Assembly: GCF_001949145.1 (NCBI RefSeq)
Contig: NW_019091370.1
Location: forward strand, 2,062,575 to 2,126,574
Direction of reading: 5' to 3'
DNA from: Acanthaster planci
Lineage: Eukaryota; Echinodermata; Asteroidea; Valvatida; Acanthasteridae
Length of the DNA stretch: 64,000 bases
Shown piece by piece: positions 13,086-25,100 of the stretch. Numbering within the stretch: position 1 is the first letter of the stretch; each line of letters starts with the position of its first letter. The notes under the pieces were generated by a model. It was given only the letters and a program-made list of their open reading frames with translations, had not been told where the DNA came from and did not search any database. The position numbers and the translations under genes were made by a program.

Positions 13086-15178
13086 AAGTACAACATGAGA
13101 TTTCTCCGCAAGCATGCGACCGTTTTAAAAGGCATTCCGTTTCAGACGTCCGACATCAGACTACTCTTGCTCATTTTGTCCGTTTTAAGAGCCATGGGGG
13201 GGGGGAGCAAGCCCCCTCAACTCCCTTAGATGTTACAAGCACCCACAATGCGGAATCCTTTCTTGTCTTATATTTTACAAGTTTTACACAAAAGCCATGC
13301 TCGAAGAAGAATTTGTTAATATTTTCTCGATTTAAAAAGCTGTTCCACGATGAAATCACCGTGTCCTTTGTAGAATTAACAACTAAACTACTGTTTCGTA
13401 GGCTTTGAAGACTTGGACTCTTTCGCCAACTGCCTACTGGTATCTTGTGAAAACGACCTTGAATTAAACACATTTGGCAAAAACGACTGTTTCTTTAATT
13501 ACTAAGTGATTGATATATTTTGCTTTGTTTCGTCGATTTTTTGATTTGCATAATTTGATGCAGGAGTGCATTCTTCATTATAATTCAGATAGGGATGGCA
13601 TCCGATTTCAGTTCGATTTAAATTAAGTCAAAACCTACATATTTCTCAATTAATTATTTTACTATAGGCCTCTATTACTTTCTGGCTTTACCAACACGCT
13701 GTCTGTATGTGAGCAAAATTTCAACAGCTGTCTTTGAACCGAAAGCCAAGTTGTATCCTCGGAATAATCTTTCACAAGGCCACCTATCCTTGAACTACTC
13801 GTAGCCAACTTCTCTTGAACCGGTGGATAGAATACCCATCCATCAAGCAACAGGTGCGCCACAATTCGGCAGAATACTGACGGCGAGGCTTCCGAGTACC
13901 TGTTAGCTGCACGTTTAGATTAATTGACAAGGCGCCTGTCGCAGTTTCGCTCACATGACCAGTCATGCATCGAAAAAAAAACAACGAATAATTAACTGAA
14001 AAAATAGAAACAAAATGCGTATGTGGATGTTTTAATTAATTTTTGTTTCAACTAGATTTAAACTAACGTCGAATAAAAACCTATTAATACAGTTAAATAT
14101 TATTCTCATCGGAAAGATACACCTGCAAGACTTTTCAATAGTTCTTCGTAGACCAGTGGATATGGGATGTGTTACTGTTAGGAATAGTCAAATGCTATGT
14201 TGATGCATTCATTTGAATTGTCACGTGACATGACCTTAAAATGTACACATTCGTCACAGGCTGAATTCTCCGGAGCTAGCTTTAGGCCTAGCGCCTACAT
14301 AAGCGATATGAAAGCAAGTAGGCCTACGTTTATGAATAGGGACAAGATCATCATTAAAGCATATAATGATATCATTGCAGGCAACGTGTTCATGTTTAGC
14401 TTGACACTGCTACTCTACACAAGCTGATATACTACGGAGGGGCAGATCCGGGAATTTTTCTGGGGGAAGGGTGGTCAGGCCGGTTTGTTTGTTTTTTTTT
14501 TTTGGTCTCCTTTTTGGGGACAAGCAGAAACGATGATGAAACATCACATATGACATACATTGTTTACATTGTATTGGGCATTTAATTTAGTTATTTTTTA
14601 GTATTATTTTCTCTTTTTTGATTTTTTTTTTAACTAAAGAAATCGTCAATGATTTGCCCCCCTAATGGATTTCATGGGTCCGCCCACACACGACATAACC
14701 TCCAAAGTGGAAGAATTTTTCTTAAGTCAGCAACATATTTCACAAGATTTCAAAAAATTTCAACCCCGAGGCTTTTTATTGATTGTACTTTTTCTTCAAT
14801 TATTATTGTTATTTTCTGTACCGGCCAGGCCTTCTTCCAGCACCCGAAGCCGTTGAGTAGAAGAACGCCCTCACTAGTCTCTAGTGGTATATTTTAGTCA
14901 GGAGACTTTCACTGGGCATGCAGTTACCAATTAGATTAGATTAGGGTACCATGAAATAGTGCATTGACCTAAAACGTAGTGGCTGTACTTTGGTAAATGC
15001 GGTAGAGTCCCGACTGTCGCATGTTAGGCCAACATTCTTTCTACCAGGTTTCTTTGTGGGATAAAGTAGATATTTTGCCCGTTAGTGTACATTTCAAGTC
15101 AAGAGATTGCAACTACATTCACTGTATTGCAAATTGTATATTTAAAAGTAAAGGTCGAACGGCGAATACCGTCACAAA
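13086..15178. other. Intergenic region upstream of VAP
   Basis: Two kilobases between the LINE remnant and the VAP start codon. Short open frames show no domains. The VAP promoter and 5' UTR presumably occupy its right end. There is a run of ATTAGATTAGATTAGG near 14933-14946. Confidence 0.45.
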
Positions 15179-18100
15179 ATGTCGAAGTTGGATCAAATAC
15201 TTGAGATTGATCCTCCAAACGAGTTGAGGTTCAGAGGTAAGAATTCAAAAATAAAGTGCATGCGAGGCCTTTATTTTTTCGTGAATCGGTCACAACTTTT
15301 GTTCATTTTAAGCAACCACAATAGAGCCCACATTATTCCAACATGTCAGGATGGGGTCATCAGATTGTATTGACATCACTGAGTACGGATGATGTTGCCT
15401 GGGCCTAGGCCCAGTTAGCCCCCTAGTGTAGCACGTACTCTCACTCCCGATCCATCCTTAGCCACACATCCGTATACGCATTTTTGTGTCGGCGTATTGA
15501 ACATAGCGGCGCACCCACTTATCATCGTGGGCGCAATTTCTTTTGCACACGAACATGATTCTTGACCTTTTTGCTTTCTAAAAACCTTTTATTGAATGAT
15601 GTCACTCACGTTAATCAGGTTTTTTCCAGTCTTTTTGCCTTTATCCATTCAATCTAATGGGCTCGCTCTCTCAGTCGCCATCTTTAAAATAAGGTCGTTG
15701 AGCATTACGTCACTTGACCCCTCATCGTCTCGACGGCTGTTCCATGGCAAGACATATGTAATACACGGACTGAGCGATGAGATACTACATGTACCAATAG
15801 GCTCTTCCAAAACTTTGGCAGCAGTTTAGGTATTTTGACCTGAATAACGTGAGTGAAATCATTCAATAAATGGTTTTTAGAAAGCAGAAAGGTCAACAAT
15901 CATGTTTGTGTGCAAAGAAATTGCGCCCACGATGATAAGTGGGTACCCCGGATTGTTCAATATGCCGACGCGAAAATGCGTATACGGATGTGTGGCTAAG
16001 GATAGATCGGGAGTGATAGTCTGTGCCATACTAGTGGGGCTAAGGCCCAGTAGGCCTACATGACCTAACATTGGGGGCCTAGCAAGGGTTATTTTTAATG
16101 GTTTTGTCTTGCTTGCATTCAAAGGGCTATGTAGGCCTATGCTTAGTCAGATGGTGGTCAGCACACAGGATCTGTACTTTTGAGATGCCATATTCAGGGA
16201 GTTTAGCTCGTGTTTGTGAATACAATGAAAACAAGTCCAAATGGAGCAAGTTCAGATTTCATCTTAATTTACTTTCTTGCTAAGACAGCAGAGTCAACCA
16301 AAATGACTAGTCTAGCAGCAAGAGTTCCCTTTTCTTTTAGCCTAAGGAATGAAGGAAAGTGCTGGCTCTTTTAAACTAGAAATGTTGGGTGCAATTGGCT
16401 GATCTACACGATTGACTGATCACTCTGATTCTGTATGAAATCTTCCTCTATACTTTCATTTTTGAACTGGTCTTGCACAACCAGGAATTTGTATGAAAAA
16501 TACTGATGGTGGAATCGTTGACAAATCGTGCAATAAGATTGAGTGATTGTGCAAAGATCAAGCAATCACACAGATTGACCAATCATGCCCTACACTCGGT
16601 GAAGTCTACAGATACAAACCGCTTTTTACCTTAAGAACTGTTGGGTTCAATATTCCACTTCTCTGAGAAGCAAAATAACCAGCCCAACGATCCACCCGCT
16701 TATGCGTGGAAAAACGTTTTACTGACATCTCAGTTGAAGCTGCGTGGCATTGCTTTGGAGCACACAGTGCAAAGAAATCTGGTATTTGGGCCAGTGTAAT
16801 GGAGCTAGGTCTTTGCATGATTTTTGGAGGTACCATTTGTGGCAACTGGACACATTTGTGGATGGGCATAAAATGTAGAGGGGCCCATCTGAATAACTGA
16901 GCTGTTAATAGACTGATTGCGCCCAGTAAGTCATGTACAATGTAACCTAGAATAGGTATCAAATATCAACAAACATGGCGTCCCCCATAGCAAAGTGTGT
17001 CCTTAGTGTCATTTACCAAGGTTGGTAAAGCACTCAGACTACTGATGTGCTAAGTGCAAAACTGAAAATTGGCTTTGTTTTTGGTAAACAACACTTGAAA
17101 CACAAATTGCTATGGGAGGATGCCATGTTTGTTGATATTTTATACCCAAGATTGGTTATGTGACTTGGCAGGTGCAATCAGTCTATTGCATTATATGTTG
17201 GGGGTCAGTCAGGTTGGCGCTGGGGCATTTTCCTTGCTTGAGTTCAAATCCTGCCCAGGTAGGCATGTGGATTAGATTTTCAGCCCTTAACTGACTTTGT
17301 GGGTTTTCCTTGGAGTGTTTTCGGAGGGTTTTCCTCCCACCTCTGAAAGTGGACACCTGCCTCATCTTAGCTGGAGTTGTAATTTATATAAGCTTGTACA
17401 TTTTGCATTTTTCACACTGTTAATGATGGCCCACTAAAAGTCATCCTAGCAGTTACATGGCTACTGTCAGTAAATAACATTGTAACTTTATCGGCTGTTT
17501 TGGAATGTTTCGGAGCATTTTCAGATAAATCCATTTTCCACCTGTTTTGAGGAAAGCAGCTTTTAAAAGAAATAGAGCCATTATTTTGTGCACAAGTAGG
17601 GATTGTCTGTTCCATACCTTTGGACCTCTTGAACATTTTAATGGAAAAAGAATTTAAATTGTCCAGTAAACTGTGTTTGTAATATGCATGGTTCCTCCTC
17701 CATTTTGAAACTGTCATTTATGAGCTTTTGCATCTAAACTCTTCAAGCTACTCAGTATGACATTTTTAAGAAAACTGGTTTCACATGTGACAGGGACACC
17801 TTACCGTTTTCAGCAATGTTTTGAAAAAATGCAGGTTTGGGGCACCAGTTTCCCCACCAAATAAATGGTACATTTAATTTGGAGGTGTGGGTTTTGGAGG
17901 TATCCCAATTTTGTTCCAAAACAGTGGACACCTTATTGCAAAAGGCTCATGACATTTTTTCTCTTTGTCCTCTGTTATAGGTCCTTTCACTGAAGTGGTA
18001 TCCTCTGAACTGAAGCTGAGCAATCCCTCAGAGAAGACGGTTTGTTTCAAGATCAAAACCACAGCCCCTCGGCGGTACTGCGTCAGGCCCAACAGTGGCA

Positions 18101-21100
18101 TCGTCCAGCCAAAGGAGTCTGTCAAAGTCTCGGGTATGCCAGCCCCATAGTGTGTTCACATTTTGCAGCAAAGACCATAAGTGAAATTGGCACGGTCGGA
18201 AGGGATGCTCACACTCGGCATCTCTATCCAGCAAGAATTTCCAGTACATATTGATGTCCGGTTTTGTTTACATGTGTGCTTTCCAGTGGGGACTTGATGG
18301 ACTGCGTCCCACCTGACTGCCATAGGAAAAGCACATATGTAAACAAACCGTGACTTCATTGTGACGTAGGTCTTTTGCAGTCGATGCAGAAGTCTTGACA
18401 AAGTGGACAGTGAATCTCTTTCTTGCAAATGTACATAGGCCTCTTAGGAAGAGGAGCCCCACTCCATTACTTATGTTAGGAGTTAGACCCAACAAGTCAA
18501 AACAGAAGATACTTGTTACTTCTTCTAGCATTACTTGTATGCCCCTCACAGCGGTTCCCAAGACTTTGGCCATTACTGAGACAGCTAAGGCCTAGAGTTG
18601 GTAGGCACCTCTACTGTATTGATGAGATTCAAGGCCAGCTCAAGTCAATTTTCTTCAATACTCCTAGCATGGTACCTTCCAAAAACCTCCAAGTTGAGCC
18701 TTGCCCATCCTGGGCAAGTATACCTGCTCTGTTCGGCCCTTCAGAGCCCTGCCGTAAATGTATCACACAGTGTAATGTGTCCAGTCAGACCCTTATAGCT
18801 GACAGATTTTGGAGAGTGGAGCCACTGCTCACTGTAAGGACAGGAAAAAGAACACAAGCACAAATATGTGACATCAAATCAATTATTCGCTCTGCGAATT
18901 TGCATAAGTTGAAGAACGTTTCAACTCGAGCGTATTTTGCGGCAAATGTTTTGCCTGTGAATTCGCTTTCCCTTTGGCATGTCCCCTAAAGTGTGAACTG
19001 GCCCGAAGAAGGTTGCTTAGTGAAAGAAGTAATGGTCCATCTGTGTTTCTTATCTCCACAGTCATGCTACAGCCATTTGAATATGATCCCAATGAGAAAA
19101 ACAAACATAAGTTCATGGTGCAGTCGCTCATTGCACCGCCGGGCGAAGTCAATCAAGAAGAAGTGGTAAGTTGACCCTGTGTTTACGTGGATAAATTCAA
19201 AGGTCTCGATGCAGCTCACCGGTGTTTCTGTTGATAACAGTCACACCAGAACCATTCTTGAACCTTAAGAGCTGTCCATACTAATGCTGAAATACCTCAA
19301 AGGTTGAACACAGTGGTACGCTCTTCATATCAGCATCAGTGTCTTCGATCTTCACTTTTCTTAACAGCAATCATCTCAGATCTTCCACAGCCCTTGTTGA
19401 GCTGTTTCCAGTGGTTGGCCGAGTTGATTAATTTAACCCCCTCAGCATTTTTTCTAGAAGGCTGACTCAACCCGTCAAATTCCAACATCCTTTCGCTGCC
19501 GGGTGGGGTGCAATGTACTCAACCTCCAACAGTCACTTGCTGTATCAGTACTCAGCCAACAAACTCCAACAGGCAGTAAACTGTTGAGTTTTGGCTGAGC
19601 GGGGATACTTGGTCATATACTTTGTATAAAGAAGGGGAACACAGTGCAGTCATCCCTTCAAGATCTAACAACTGCAGAGCTATACAAAATTGTACTTGTT
19701 TTGGGAGGGCTCAGATGCAAGGAAAAGACAAGAGAAAGAATGGAGAGTTTTGAAGATTGTGGAGCATTTTTACGTGGGGGGCAGTTGGAGGATTTTGCAG
19801 GATGGAGGCCGCAACTTAGCTTAAAGGCCCAGGGCATTAGAGTACAAAGAATGGGCCATTGAGTTGGTACACAATGGTCAATATGTGGAAGATCCATAAA
19901 GGTTCATGTCATTTAGTATTTCTGGTATTGAGAGGAGACAATATGAAGAAGTTACAGGTTTGGGTTGGGAGGAAAAGACAGAACACTATTCTGGGTAAGA
20001 CGTCAAGGAATCATGCAGGGACTGAAAACCCAATCCACATGTGGACTGAGCCAGGAATCGTACCCAGGCTGCAGAAGTGAACGGAAAGGAAATAAGTACT
20101 ATGCCAACCTGACTCCCCGGTCTAAGGGACGAGGTTTAATTCTGCCCAAATCAAACGTTTGAAAGAATTCAACAGGTGCAGCCCAGCCACTTTTACTTTA
20201 AGCAGGGCCGGATGTCTTAATTTTTCTAGCGTAAAGAATGCACTGCAGGGCTCTGGATTGGCTCTGGATGGTTGGGATGGTTTAAAGTGTCAAGAAGGGA
20301 AGGTTAATTACACCCTGACCTTTTTTCCCCTCTTTATTCAGTGGAAGACACAAGAGAGTAGTGCTCTGATGGACACCAAGCTAAAATGTGTATTTGAGCT
20401 GCCCGCCAGTCAAGCCACACAAGCTGCCTCTGTGGTAAGTGATCCCTTCCTTTCTTTCATTTCTTTTGTCTTAACCAGTACCCTTCAGTATGTGAGGAGG
20501 TTTATGTCTATCATTTTTGTCCGGTTCCCTGACTTTACAACACTGACGACTCTTGATAAGTCAGAGATCATGTGAGCAACCACTCGTCAGCTCTACATGT
20601 CAGAAGTCTTTCCTCGGAAGCTATCGTGAGATGGGTTGGTTACTTTTAAATTCTGACACTTTGTGTTATGTGCTGGTAGGAGCTTTGACCTAACTGAAAA
20701 TTCAGAGATTTCAGGGTTGACGACAAACATAGTAGGAGTTGTGTCCTAGTAAAATCAAGAAAACCTGCGGAATGTTCAGAAAATGTGGACATTTTGGAAC
20801 AGGAAGAAGCTCCTCCTTGAATGCCCTGAGAAGGGGCGACCAATTCTGATACCTGTTTCTCTTTCTGTGACGCTCCCTAATGACATGCCTAGAGAAATAG
20901 CACTGGGGATGTTAGAGGGACCAAATCACCTTGTCATAAAGAGATTTTTTATCATTAAAAGACTTGAAAGCAAAGAAAACCGGCAGAAGTTTAACCAATT
21001 CGGTTCCTCACATGTTGCTTTTCGTAAACAGTACTTTATTACAGCAATGCCCTTTGTATCCGCTGTCGACTGTACATCTTTTGAATGCCCCTGCAGGTAG

Positions 21101-22129
21101 AACCTGGCAGCGGTGGTAAACCGGCCAAAGCAGAGACTCAAGGGAAGACGGCGGAGAAGGACCTGGAGTCAGTGCTGGAGGAATGTAGGACGCTCAGACA
21201 GGAAGTCAGTAATCTGAGGACAGAGAACTCAAGCCTAAGAGTAAGTTTAGGTGCCACTAGCCTTTATTCACTGGTCAGTTTGGAACCAAGAACGAGAAGC
21301 ACCGCGGCGTGAAGAACTCTTTATAAAATAGTAAAATATTCCCATGCAAATACATCTCATCAGGCCAGTGTTATCTTTTATGGTCCTGTGTGAAGGGAAG
21401 TAAGTAAAGTCACTTGTCGCCACTTATCCAGCCGCTGGATTCGAAATTCAGACCCTCAACACTAGTCACAAACCCTATATCTCTTGGTCAAATGGAATCC
21501 CAATTGTAGCAAGGAATTCTTTGGTGTGTTTTTTGTTTCCTTTGATAATTTCATTCTCCATTTAAAATACAAGTATTGTTTCAGCAGATCACAAATGTTA
21601 ACTTTCTCAGTCATTGCCTTGAAGGCAAGAGCGGCAGTTTGACGTTTTTCTCTGGGGAAAGGGTTGAGGGTGGTTGAACCACTTTAAAACAAGGTCCTTA
21701 GGACTTCATAAATCAGCTCGTATAATCAGAAATGGAAAACAGACTACTACGACTTTGGACCTACAATTTTCCTGGTTATAAGCAGGATGTTGTACAAACA
21801 GTGCTTTTAATTCTAGAATTGACATTTACGTTTAGCTTTCATTGGCCTAGTTCTACCCACACTCCTTTGCAACCACCAAAACACTAAAATTTTGCATTTT
21901 AAATCATTGACATAACAGAGCAAGCTGTAATGCATCTGTTTCCTTCCTCCCTCCTTTTGTTTGGATGTTTTTGCAGGACGGGGTGCGACAGCGTAGGGCC
22001 GGCGGTGACAGCCAGATGACGTCAGTGCAGCCCTCCATCACGGAGACCCGTGTCAACAACATGCCCTCGGTGGTGGCCCTGGTCGTGGCCATTCTGGTTG
22101 GAATCATCATCGGCAAGGTCATCCTGTAA
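15179..22129 (+). CDS. VAP: VAMP-associated protein (VAPA/VAPB orthologue), complete
   Basis: Tail-anchored ER membrane protein whose cytosolic MSP domain binds FFAT motifs and tethers the ER to other organelles. Six coding exons: 15179-15236, 17981-18133, 19062-19165, 20342-20434, 21097-21240, 21977-22129, giving 234 residues (human VAPB 243). All introns have GT...AG ends and phases join. The MSP domain spans roughly residues 5-122 and keeps [16 protein letters not shown] and [20 protein letters not shown]. Pro56 (site of the ALS8 P56S change in VAPB) and Lys87/Met89 (needed for FFAT binding in VAPB) fall at the same numbers as in human VAPB. A coiled coil follows at about 157-184 ([20 protein letters not shown]), and a C-terminal membrane anchor at 214-234 with the GIIIGK motif. 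It appears to be the single pro-orthologue of the vertebrate VAPA/VAPB pair. Confidence 0.97.
15406..16052. repeat. 650-bp fold-back inverted repeat in VAP intron 1
   Basis: The left arm (15406-15621) and right arm (15836-16052) are reverse complements over about 215 bp at roughly 90% identity. Shared blocks include ATCCTTAGCCACACATCCGT, CCCACTTATCATCGTGGGCG and TGAATGAT.TCACTCACGTTA. The arms flank a single-copy centre of about 214 bp. Either a fold-back/MITE-type DNA element or an inverted segmental duplication. No transposase is visible. Confidence 0.85.
16907..17187. mobile_element. Miniature inverted-repeat element, family A, copy 1
   Basis: About 281 bp with terminal inverted repeats beginning AATAGACTGATTG. 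Homology between the arms continues through GGTAT.AAATATCAACAA and ACATGGC(G/A)TCC to CCATAGCAA. No coding capacity. A second copy with the same ends and the same ACATGGCATCC core lies at 61756-61942. It sits in VAP intron 1. Confidence 0.8.
17190..17390 (+). repeat. tRNA-derived SINE fragment
   Basis: GGTTGGCGCTGGGGC then GAGTTCAAATCCTGCC resembles a degraded tRNA-type A box and B box. It is followed by GGGTTTTCCTCCCACCTCTG and GTGGACACCTGCCTCA-like sequence. It directly follows the family A miniature element in VAP intron 1. Confidence 0.5.
19735..19825. repeat. Dispersed repeat, copy in VAP intron 3
   Basis: The segment GGCAGTTGGAGGATTTTGCAGG and its flanks recur near 34660-34760 (GGCAGTTGGAGGGTTTGGCAGG), inside WWOX intron 4. 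Family unknown. Confidence 0.5.
21395..21485 (-). repeat. SINE fragment in VAP intron 5
   Basis: The reverse complement carries a B-box-like TTTCGAATCCAGC preceded by GGGTTTGTGACTAGTGTTGAG and followed by GACAAGTGACTTTACTTAC. This is the layout of the tRNA-derived SINEs seen at 5100-5285 and 61070-61415, but decayed. Confidence 0.4.
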
Positions 22130-25100
22130 ACAAAGAAACAAACAAAGAAAACAAATGCTCATTTACGCCAGCAGGCTAATGGCCCGCAGTCTGTTGAATC
22201 TCTCTGCTTTTCATTCGCCGATTCGGGGAAAAAACCAAGACAGGGGACCAATCTGACTGGGGTGGGGTGGGAAATGGGAGGGGAAGAAACTTGTCAGCAG
22301 ATCACTTGATAAGCAGATAACTTGTGCCAGCGGTTTCCTGTAATTATAACTAAACTCAGCAGATAACACTGCAACACGAGTATTCAGTTGCATGTAAGAA
22401 ATAATAACTAAAATACCCTGAAGACTCTGGTATATTTCCATATTTGCATTGTGACCCAATACTGTGTCGATGTGATTCAAAGCTCTCCCATGATTGGTGT
22501 AAAAAAAACAACAAAATTTGTGATGAAGCAGGTTGAAATTACATTTGATTTATAAAGAGAAAAAAAATTAAAATAAGCACAGGCGTCATGTTTATAAAAG
22601 GGGAAAATGGATCGGATTTGTTGGTTATTGGTAAAAGTGGTATGCAATATAAACAACATCAATGACTAGTGGAGCACTGGGGTAACTATGTGTCAACTGT
22701 CAATTTCCAAATCTGAAAGTTCCGACTTTTTTCTTACAACCAAAAGAAACTGGCTCTCAATTTTGGCCTCACGCTGAACAATTTGATGCATCTGTAGCAG
22801 AAAGCAGACTAAATTCACCAAACTGAAGCCAAAGACCCGGAGACGCAGTTTGGAAAACATGGCATAGTATATTGGGGGGAAAAGGCGGTGATTTGTGAAG
22901 ACGTAATGCTTTTGAAACTTTTGGATCACTTACACCCCGGGATCGTTGTTTTCTTCTCCATAAAGTGATGCTCTGGAATGTGCATATGTGGAAAATCTGA
23001 GGGACAATACAAGTTAATTTTACGGAAGATTTGTTAAACCTCCTAACTGCACTGATATAAGCTGTCATGAAGTGGAATTCTCAGCCTTTTCACTGTTGTC
23101 TTGCCTTCCAAGTTCCTCTGGAATCGACGGGGAGGTTTGGAGGGATTTCTAACAGACTTTGCCAAAGATACAGCTTAGCGCTGTATCTCAGGTTGAAAGA
23201 TTAGATACTATGGCAGGAATGCAGTGATGAGTTTTGCACACTGGCAAATCTCCTAGACTTGGGAAGGTTGTTTGTAATTGTATAAAGGGGTGGCGTGGGT
23301 CACTTACTTGTCCGAGGTTTGTGTCCCATTAAAAAAATGTTCTGAAACTCCTCAATTTAATGGTGAGAATGGCTGTGCAGAATGCTACATGGATTCATGG
23401 ATTTAGCAAAATGATCTCCTCACAGCTGCCAGATCCAACAACTGAATTTGTATTATTAAACAAATCTAGCATAGACCCAAGGGTGCGTCTGGTAAAATGG
23501 GCATTTCTTTATGTAAACTTTCTATGGCCTTTCCGAAGGATGAGGCTAAGTGTGGGGGCTTTTTAAAAGGTTTTGGAAGAAAGGCAGGTTGAATTAATGA
23601 AAACAAATAGTGTTATCTTTCATTTTGCAAAGACAATTGGGGGAAGAGAGGGCACCAATCCACCTGCGTGTAGGCACCTGACCTTATACCCTTCCATAAT
23701 GGGTTTGGCATCGAGGTACAAAGAAGTCTAAGAAAGTGGGCTGGGGATTCTGTCCTGTTGGATTTCAGTGAATGGAGGATGGCTCCCGGTCAAAATATCC
23801 CGTGGGTTTAGGGTCAGTAGTTAATTCTGCAGTCTTTCATCTTTGTACATTTTCTTTTGATTGTTCAAACCCAAAAAACTAAGGCTCGTGTACGTGTACA
23901 AGATGGTCAATTGAAAAAGAACTTCATTGTTCAGCCTTTATTGTATAATTGTGTCTCACTGTTTCCCCTCCCCCCCTTCATAGTACAGTTGTGAAGCCTG
24001 AAAGCCGCCGTGGAATATGGTAATTTGTGTTAGTTTTTGTGTTACTTCAAACTTCCTGTCATGATGTAATGCAGCTTGCTTTGGATGTGGCCGGTAACAT
24101 GTGGCGAGTGTGTGGTCACATGGATCCATGTTGGCAGCTTCGTGCTCGAAAAATTTTGTCAACAATATTGCATTTGGAAATTAAATCTGTGAATCGCTGA
24201 ATTATTTTGTATAGTGCTGTGGGAAAAAAAGGGTCGTGTACTAAACGGGGGAAAAGTTGTTTTTATCCTAACTTTTTTTTTGGGGGGGCTGTTCACATTT
24301 GAAACATGCCAAATCTGACTTTCAAAAGCTTGTTAGATATATCAGTCGTCTTTGCCTTATAGTGAGAGCCGCCATTGGACAATGTCCAAGTGCAGACACT
24401 ATTGTAGACTCTTTGTGAGACATTGATTCCCAAGCCCTGTGGCTCATTTATAATGTACTCAGTTCTCATCCTGGGAAGTAGTTCTGGCGAAATTTTGAAA
24501 GTGCTGCCAATTTCAAAATGGTGTATCTCGGCCTGTGTTGTTTCATTACTGGAATGGTGTCCAAGGAGAATATGCTTTGGCAAATTAAGTAAATGTTTGG
24601 TGTGTTCAAATAGTGCTGTAGAATTAAAACCACCCAACCCGTCTGCGAAAATCCAAGATTTAAGGCATACTATGTAGGCATTGATGTGTGGAAAATGCAA
24701 GACTTTATTATTGTCCTTATCAGACCTTCACTTGCTTACCCAAATGCATCTGGTCTCACTTGTAACTTTGCACGGCTTTAGGTAGGAGAGTTTAGGCACC
24801 AATCCCCTATGGAATTACATGTACTCATAATCAAAATATAATAAATCAGAAATAAGTGGATGGGAAAAACAGCGGGAATTGCTACTGAGCAATATTTTCG
24901 TAGTGCACACATTTTACAACTTGAAAACAATCTTGGTGATGTATTAACATGTATAAGCATTTCGTAGATGTACAGGACGCCACAACTGGATTGGTAGAAG
25001 ACATAATTTGCCATTTCTTTTCTCGATGTGAATTTCAGTGTTGTATTGATTGATAGGGAAAAAGGAGGGCAGTATTGAATAGTTGAACCCAGAGCTGTGT

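Noticed and set aside
24293-24700. Minus-strand 135-codon frame, and 24778-25230 (150 codons)
   Set aside because: No domain, no splice context, and lengths expected by chance in AT-rich DNA; probably antisense to VAP 3' UTR or spacer.
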